From Paracoccaceae bacterium (GTDB lineage: Bacteria; Pseudomonadota; Alphaproteobacteria; Rhodobacterales; Rhodobacteraceae): a DNA stretch of 64,000 nucleotides. Position numbers and translations under genes: made by a program. Positions 59,377-64,000 of the stretch are shown piece by piece. The stretch spans positions 1 to 64,000 of the forward strand of contig JAKIUB010000010.1 of assembly GCA_021647745.1 (NCBI GenBank), read 5' to 3'. The notes beneath the pieces are model-generated. The model ran no database searches. It worked only from the letters and a program-made list of their open reading frames with translations, and was not told where the DNA came from. Positions within the stretch are counted from its first letter, which is position 1. Each line of letters begins with the position of its first letter.

Positions 59377-59880
59377 TTAATCCTTTTTCAGGTCGCGTTT
59401 GTGGGCGATGGCTTTGATCCAAAACCACAACACCAGCGAGATAAGGGCAAACATGGCGCCGATTGTTAGAATGATGATCGCGCCGAAATAGTTGAAAACA
59501 AAGCCGGTAAAGCGGACATTGTCTTTTTGCGACGGGTCGAACAGGATGGTAAGCTCGGTGCCGATTTCAAAGTCAAATTCAGGCGAGGCGAGGCCAAGGG
59601 GAGCATTGGTTTGGGTGCCATCGGTCCAGGTAAAGGAAAATTCGGGGTTAAACAGGGTTTGTGGCCCGTCAGCGGTTTCGGTTATTTGCGGATTTATCTT
59701 GGTCACGGTGCCTATGGTTTCTGTGGCATTGGCGACCCAAAGGTAACTGGTAAAAAGCCATACCAGACCCGCACCGAGAAACACTATAGGCATGGTCCAT
59801 ATGAGCATTTTGGCGCGCCAGGTGGGAGCCGTGGTGCCCCCGGCGGTTTTGTAAAAGAAAAAACCGCTTTCCTGTTTCAT
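59377..59880 (-). CDS. DUF3592 membrane protein inside the pur cluster
   Basis: 167 residues. One membrane helix near 28-50 (LIWTMPIVFLGAGLVWLFTS) and one near 128-150 (FNYFGAIIILTIGAMFALIS) enclose a strand-rich extracytoplasmic part (VTKINPQITETADGPQTLFN). That matches DUF3592. Its start overlaps the purS stop by 4 bases and its stop is 3 bases from purQ, so it is embedded in a purine operon without an obvious purine role. Confidence 0.85.
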   Translation of the reverse strand: MKQESGFFFYKTAGGTTAPTWRAKMLIWTMPIVFLGAGLVWLFTSYLWVANATETIGTVTKINPQITETADGPQTLFNPEFSFTWTDGTQTNAPLGLASPEFDFEIGTELTILFDPSQKDNVRFTGFVFNYFGAIIILTIGAMFALISLVLWFWIKAIAHKRDLKKD

Positions 59881-60119
59881 CCCAGCACCTCGATGCGGTA
59901 ATCCTCGATCACCGTATTTGCCAGCAGTTTTTCACACATGTCTTTGAGCGTAGCTTCAGCCTTGGCGGGGTCGGTTTCCGCCAAGTCCAGCTCGATCACC
60001 TTGCCTTGGCGCACGCCTTCAACGCCATCAAAACCAAGCGAGCCAAGCGCGTGTTGGATCGCCTTGCCTTGAGGGTCTAAAACACCGTTTTTAAGGGTAA
60101 TATCAACGCGGGCTTTCAT
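59877..60119 (-). CDS. purS: Phosphoribosylformylglycinamidine synthase subunit PurS
   Basis: 80 residues. KARVDITLKNGVLDPQGKAI and GVRQGKVIELDLAETDPAKA are the PurS pattern. The small subunit bridges PurL and PurQ. It overlaps the DUF3592 gene by 4 bases and follows purC by about 110 bases. Confidence 0.95.
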   Translation of the reverse strand: MKARVDITLKNGVLDPQGKAIQHALGSLGFDGVEGVRQGKVIELDLAETDPAKAEATLKDMCEKLLANTVIEDYRIEVLG

Positions 60120-60230
60120 AGCGCTCTCCTTATTGTATTTCGGCCAAAAATTGAAACGGAAAATACTGCCTCTCGCGGGCGCTCGAACGTGCTTTCCGTT
60201 GGTATATTTTTATTGATTGCCCTAAATCCA

Positions 60231-60992
60231 TTAGTGAACCAGTTTCGGGCCAGTACCATTACCTGATTTTTTGGGCATAACCCCAAGGCGGGTGGCCAAC
60301 TCGGTGTAAGCATCCGCGAGGTTGCCAAGGTCTTGCCGGAACACGTCTTTATCCAGCTTGGCGCCGGTTTCAATGTCCCACAAGCGGCAGCTATCGGGGG
60401 AGATTTCGTCGGCGACGATCAGGCGCTGGAAATCACCGTCATACACACGGCCGATCTCGATTTTGAAATCCACCAGTTTAATGCCGATGCCAAACATAAT
60501 GCCGGACAGAAAGTCATTGACCCGCAGGGCAAGGCTGACCATTTCGTCGAGGTCATGCTGCTGTGCCCAGCCAAAAGCAATGGCGTGCTCTTCGGTGACC
60601 ATCGGGTCGCCCAGGCTGTCGTCTTTGTAGTAAAACTCGACAATCGGCCGGGGCAGGGGGGTGCCTTCCTCGATGCCGAGCCGCTTGGACATGGAGCCAG
60701 CGGCGATATTGCGCACCACAACCTCCAAAGGGATGATTTCAACCTGCCGCACCAGCTGCTCGCGCATGTTCAGGCGGCGGATGAAGTGGGTTGGCACGCC
60801 GATGGCGTTTAATCCGGTCATAAAATGCTCGGAAAGGCGGTTGTTCAGCACGCCTTTACCTTCCACCACTGCATGTTTTTCAGCGTTAAAGGCGGTGGCG
60901 TCATCCTTGAAATACTGCACAACTGTGCCGGGCTCTGGCCCTTCATAGATGATTTTGGCCTTGCCTTCATAGATCAATTTGCGCCGCGCCAT
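60231..60992 (-). CDS. purC: SAICAR synthetase
   Basis: 253 residues. RKLIYEGKAKIIYEGPEPGT, EVVVRNIAAGSMSKRLGIEE and ADEISPDSCRLWDIETGAKL are signature blocks. It joins aspartate to CAIR in purine synthesis. It is divergent from a DUF1476 gene and leads the purC-purS-DUF3592-purQ run. Confidence 0.96.
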   Translation of the reverse strand: MARRKLIYEGKAKIIYEGPEPGTVVQYFKDDATAFNAEKHAVVEGKGVLNNRLSEHFMTGLNAIGVPTHFIRRLNMREQLVRQVEIIPLEVVVRNIAAGSMSKRLGIEEGTPLPRPIVEFYYKDDSLGDPMVTEEHAIAFGWAQQHDLDEMVSLALRVNDFLSGIMFGIGIKLVDFKIEIGRVYDGDFQRLIVADEISPDSCRLWDIETGAKLDKDVFRQDLGNLADAYTELATRLGVMPKKSGNGTGPKLVH

Positions 60993-61140
60993 GGTCGTGC
61001 TCCGCGTGTTGGAGGGGGGGATAGGCGCTCTATAGGCCCAAGCCGTAATTTAAGCAAGGATTCGCGGTTGTGCTCTTGAAACAGGGGGGGAGGGACTGCT
61101 ATCTGTAAGATAACCGCAATGCTTCAGGAGCCTGAATAAT

Positions 61141-61452
61141 ATGTCGACCTTTAATGACCGTGAAAACGCCTTCGAGAACAAATTTGCCCATGATGCCGAA
61201 ACGCAATTTAAAATAGATGCGCGCACCAACAAGCTGCTGGGGCACTGGGCTGCGGGCCTGCTGGGTAAATCCGGCGACGAAGTGGCTGCCTACGCGCTCG
61301 AGGTCATCAAATCCGATTTCGAGGAAGCCGGCAACGAGGATGTTATCCGCAAGGTTGCCGCTGATCTGGCAGGCAAGGCCGACGAGGCGACTGTCCGCAC
61401 CAAGATCGCTGAATGCGCCGAGCAGGCCGCCAAAGAGATTGCACAAGGATAA
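61141..61452 (+). CDS. DUF1476 protein, ATPase inhibitor zeta-like
   Basis: 103 residues. FNDRENAFENKFAHDAETQF and the four-helix layout place it in DUF1476. In Paracoccus the homologue is the zeta inhibitor of the F1-ATPase. The N-terminal inhibitory region (MSTFNDREN) is present. A CAGGAG site is upstream. It diverges from purC. Confidence 0.9.
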   Translation: MSTFNDRENAFENKFAHDAETQFKIDARTNKLLGHWAAGLLGKSGDEVAAYALEVIKSDFEEAGNEDVIRKVAADLAGKADEATVRTKIAECAEQAAKEIAQG

Positions 61453-61454
61453 TG

Positions 61455-61468
61455 TTGACCTTGATCAA
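61455..61468. promoter_or_regulatory. FNR/CRP-type binding site
   Basis: TTGAC-CTTG-ATCAA, one base from the FNR consensus, just after the DUF1476 stop. Its centre is about 62 bases before the next gene's ATG. TATAGG at about 61489 could be a -10, placing the site near -41. Confidence 0.7.
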
Positions 61469-61523
61469 GGTTTCTTTCGCCGTGCCGATATAGGCTACGG
61501 CGAGAAATCTTCTGGAGGATATA

Positions 61524-61709
61524 ATGTTTAAGCTTGCTTCAATCATCTACACCATAGCCGGGGTCACTATAGCGGGTATGCTGATGATTATTACCCTCTC
61601 GGCGGGATATGATACCAAAGAGTATGTTGTGATAGCGGTCATAGCCGGCTTTTTGCTCGCCTTGCCTGTTTCGTGGTATGTAGCCAAGGCGATCAAGGAA
61701 CTGGGTTAG
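61524..61709 (+). CDS. Small two-span membrane protein behind an FNR-type box
   Basis: 61 residues, nearly all hydrophobic: FKLASIIYTIAGVTIAGMLM and VVIAVIAGFLLALPVSWYVA. It has GGAGG before the ATG. Similar short proteins in related genomes are sometimes mislabelled 'CTP synthetase'. It is followed by a good terminator. Oxygen- or redox-linked expression is inferred from the upstream box. Confidence 0.8.
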   Translation: MFKLASIIYTIAGVTIAGMLMIITLSAGYDTKEYVVIAVIAGFLLALPVSWYVAKAIKELG

Positions 61710-61742
61710 CGCCCCATACTTTTTCCTGTCTTTCGATGTTTT

Positions 61743-61776
61743 ATGCCGCGTCCGGTATTCCGGCTGCGGCATTTTT
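61743..61776 (+). terminator. Intrinsic terminator after the small membrane gene
   Basis: ATGCCGC, GT, CCGG-TATT-CCGG, CT, GCGGCAT followed by TTTTT. Confidence 0.88.
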
Positions 61777-61865
61777 ACATCTCCCGAAGCATTGATGACT
61801 TAAATGCACGCCCGCTATCAGGGCATGAAAGGCACTGCAGGTTTATATACTGATTTACCGGTTCT

Positions 61866-61885
61866 GGCGGGGCGGCGGCCCCGCC
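61866..61885 (-). terminator. GC hairpin after purB
   Basis: GGCGGGG-N6-CCCCGCC, a 7-base perfect stem just after the purB stop. It has no T-run, so termination is uncertain. Confidence 0.45.
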
Positions 61886-61891
61886 AAGCAC

Positions 61892-63199
61892 TCACATGCT
61901 GCCAAATACCCGCTTAAAGATCGTATCCACATATTTGGTATGGTACCCGAGGTCGAACTCGTCTTCGATCTCGGCTTCGCTCATCACAGCCATAACCTCG
62001 GGGTCGGTTTTCAGCTCGGTCAAAAAATCTGCACCCTGTTCCCAGACCTTCATGGCATTGCGCTGCACCAGCCGATAGCTGTCTTCGCGCGACACGCCTT
62101 TTTGGGTCAGGGCGAGCAATACCCGCTGAGAATGCACCAGGCCTTGAAATTTATTCATGTTTGCCAGCATGTTATCCGGATATATCACCAGCTTTTCAAC
62201 CAGCCCCGTCAGCCGTCCGAGGGCAAAATCAAGGGTGATGGTGGTATCGGGGCCGATATTGCGCTCGACGCTGGAGTGCGAAATATCGCGCTCGTGCCAC
62301 AGGGTTACATTTTCCAGCGCCGGCACCACAGCCATGCGCACCAGCCGCGCCAGCCCTGTCAGGTTTTCCGAAAGGATAGGATTGCGCTTGTGGGGCATGG
62401 CGGAAGAGCCTTTTTGCCCCTTGGAGAAAAACTCTTCGGCTTCCAGCACTTCGGTACGCTGCATGTGGCGGATCTCGGTGGCGATGTTTTCGATCGAAGC
62501 ACCGATCACCCCGAGCGTGGCAAAAAACGCGGCATGGCGGTCGCGCGGGATCACCTGTGTGCTGATCGGCTCCGGCACAAGGCCGAGCTTTTCGCAAACA
62601 TGGGCTTCGACCTCAGGGTTGATATTGGCAAATGTGCCGACCGCGCCGGAAATGGCACCGGTTGCAATCTCTGAGCGTGCGGTGATCAGGCGGGTTTTGT
62701 TACGGTCCATCTCGGCGTAAAAGCGTGCGAAGGTCAGCCCCATGGTTGTCGGCTCGGCATGGATCCCGTGGCTGCGGCCAATGCGGATGGTGTCTTTATG
62801 CTCCAGCGCGCGGGTTTTCAGGGCTTTGAGCAAGGCATCCATATCGGCCAGCAGCAGGTCGGTGGCGCGCACGAGCTGCACATTGAAACAGGTGTCCAGC
62901 ACATCCGAGCTGGTCATGCCTTGATGCACAAACCGCGCTTCTTCATGGCCGACGATCTCGGCGAGATGGGTTAAAAAGGCAATGACATCATGTTTGGTGA
63001 CTGCCTCGATTTCGTCAATCCGGCTCACATCGAACTCGACATCACGGGCCTTCCAGAGAGCATCTGCATTGGCCTGCGGGATAACCCCGAGGCGGGCCTG
63101 TGCGTCCGAGGCGTGGGCCTCTATTTCAAACCAGATGCGGAATTTGGTCTCGGCGGACCAGATGGAGACCATTTCGGGGCGGGAATATCGGGGAATCAT
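61892..63199 (-). CDS. purB: Adenylosuccinate lyase
   Basis: 435 residues. The family signature GSSAMPHKRNPILSENL carries the catalytic loop, and HQGMTSSDVLDTCFNVQL supplies a conserved Ser/Asp region. It cleaves SAICAR and adenylosuccinate in purine synthesis. Its start is about 80 bases from the penicillin acylase stop. It is separated from purC by the DUF1476 and small membrane genes. Confidence 0.96.
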   Translation of the reverse strand: MIPRYSRPEMVSIWSAETKFRIWFEIEAHASDAQARLGVIPQANADALWKARDVEFDVSRIDEIEAVTKHDVIAFLTHLAEIVGHEEARFVHQGMTSSDVLDTCFNVQLVRATDLLLADMDALLKALKTRALEHKDTIRIGRSHGIHAEPTTMGLTFARFYAEMDRNKTRLITARSEIATGAISGAVGTFANINPEVEAHVCEKLGLVPEPISTQVIPRDRHAAFFATLGVIGASIENIATEIRHMQRTEVLEAEEFFSKGQKGSSAMPHKRNPILSENLTGLARLVRMAVVPALENVTLWHERDISHSSVERNIGPDTTITLDFALGRLTGLVEKLVIYPDNMLANMNKFQGLVHSQRVLLALTQKGVSREDSYRLVQRNAMKVWEQGADFLTELKTDPEVMAVMSEAEIEDEFDLGYHTKYVDTIFKRVFGSM

Positions 63200-63278
63200 G
63201 GCGCAGCCTTTGCATGGGAATGATGGGGGCTTGGTAACCGGTCAGGGATGATATCTCAAGTTCCAAGGCGAATGGTGG

Positions 63279-64000
63279 CTAGTTTGGTGGATTAAGACGG
63301 GTGATACCGGCCGCTGCTCCGCGCGCGATATCGGGGTCAAGGGTCATCGGTATGTATTCGGCCCGCCGCCATATCACCGAAAGATCATCATAAAACCGCG
63401 AAAGAAAGTGGCCGCTCTGGCCGGTGGCCGCGATATAGACGGAATTGTCGGGGTTGTCGAAATCCACCACCATACGAAAACCGGCGGCATGGATATTGGT
63501 ATAGGGTGCGCTGCCGGTGCTACGGGTCAGGCCGCGCAGCAGGGTGTTGTCGCCGCCCGGGGTCTCTTGCCAGATATTGGCAAACCACGCGACCACAGGC
63601 AGTCGGCCAAGGGTTTTATTTTCCTGAAAGGCGAGGTGGGCACTGCCCCAGCGCCAGCGGTTTATATCACTGCCATATTTGCGGACAAGCTCCTGCAAGG
63701 CATCATCAAGCGCGATCGAGGCGATTTGCCGGCAGGTTTCGACCTCGATGCTCGGGCCGATGTTGCACCAGTTTGAGGCCCCGTTAATATCGCGAAAAAC
63801 CCGCTCTATAAACAATGGGTTGACCCGGGTGACCTCACTTGAAAGCTGCCCGAGATCATCTCTGATCAGGCGGCCCTGAAGCGCGCGCACCCATGCGGCA
63901 TAGATCAGCGGCTCGGGGTCGTGCTGGCCCATTTCTCCATTCCACTGGGCGAGCAGCCCCAGCGCCTCGCGGCGGCGTGCGCGCGGGGTGCCTGTGGCGG
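63279..64000 (-). CDS. Penicillin acylase family protein, C-terminal part
   Basis: The gene enters from beyond the right edge; 239 codons to the stop are visible. RWRWGSAHLAFQENKTLGRL, PGGDNTLLRGL and AAGFRMVVDFDNPDNSVYIA, then TGQSGHFLSRFYDDLSVIWR, are typical of the beta subunit of this Ntn-hydrolase family. The N-terminal nucleophile lies outside. Members include acyl-homoserine-lactone and beta-lactam acylases; the substrate is unknown. Confidence 0.88.
   Translation of the reverse strand, partial: ATGTPRARRREALGLLAQWNGEMGQHDPEPLIYAAWVRALQGRLIRDDLGQLSSEVTRVNPLFIERVFRDINGASNWCNIGPSIEVETCRQIASIALDDALQELVRKYGSDINRWRWGSAHLAFQENKTLGRLPVVAWFANIWQETPGGDNTLLRGLTRSTGSAPYTNIHAAGFRMVVDFDNPDNSVYIAATGQSGHFLSRFYDDLSVIWRRAEYIPMTLDPDIARGAAAGITRLNPPN

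Overview
The window is a typical stretch of an alphaproteobacterial chromosome, most likely a marine roseobacter-type member of the Rhodobacterales. The evidence is gene content and order: an E1-beta pyruvate dehydrogenase subunit carrying its own lipoyl domain, murA followed by a DUF2948 gene, purL-bolA-small gene-grxD, a B12 riboswitch in front of a stand-alone CbiM-type permease, a SUV3-like helicase with S4-ferredoxin-CarD downstream, and a betaine/homocysteine methyltransferase with a separate corrinoid protein. No rRNA genes and no CRISPR arrays are seen. There are two tRNAs.

Layout. 1-6.7 kb: minus-strand central carbon genes (pdhC partial, pdhB, pdhA, ftsB, pgk, tkt). 6.8-8.6 kb: a coiled-coil gene and zapA, a structured intergenic RNA candidate, then a B12 riboswitch and permease. 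8.6-11.8 kb: grxD, bolA and purL. 12-15.9 kb: L,D-transpeptidase, a KAS III-like synthase, TerB-like, PhzF and LysE genes. 15.9-21.1 kb: a stranded 3' fragment of pyrG, rpoH, a dipeptidase, an SLC13 transporter and secG. 21.4-29.1 kb: ilvC with two divergent Lrp genes, a quinone oxidoreductase, typA, an XRE regulator, hisN-like, lipase-like and SCP2 genes. 29.3-34.3 kb: TPR, helicase, S4, ferredoxin and CarD. 34.4-36.3 kb: divergent cobS and cobT. 36.4-40.3 kb: a three-gene envelope operon behind an FNR-type box, then murA. 40.4-46.0 kb: an accessory island between tRNA-Thr and tRNA-Leu. 46.1-54.4 kb: NDUFA9-like, LysR/DegT, rnd, cobK-like, sufE, and the homocysteine methyltransferase, corrinoid and DUF1638 genes. 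54.5-64 kb: a DctBD-like two-component pair, msrP, the purine genes purQ, purS, purC and purB, and a partial penicillin acylase.

Two themes link the genes. Cobalamin: riboswitch-controlled uptake, cobS/cobT lower-ligand attachment, a CobK-like reductase, and a corrinoid-dependent methyl transfer module that probably makes methionine. Purines: purL, purQ, purS, purC and purB are all present but scattered.

The accessory island is a decayed mobile element. A tyrosine-integrase start lies next to tRNA-Leu and is cut after about 28 codons, joined tail-to-tail with a truncated TraG-like ATPase. IS3 relics, a gene with a stop and a frameshift, and an intact-looking GNAT/DUF1778 toxin-antitoxin pair fill the rest. 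No complete, clearly new defence system was found. The most unusual signals are the stranded pyrG tail, the island junction, a DctD-like regulator without its sigma-54 contact motif, a terminator hairpin that contains the next gene's ribosome binding site, an intrinsic terminator directly in front of typA, and two FNR-type boxes in front of uncharacterised membrane genes.
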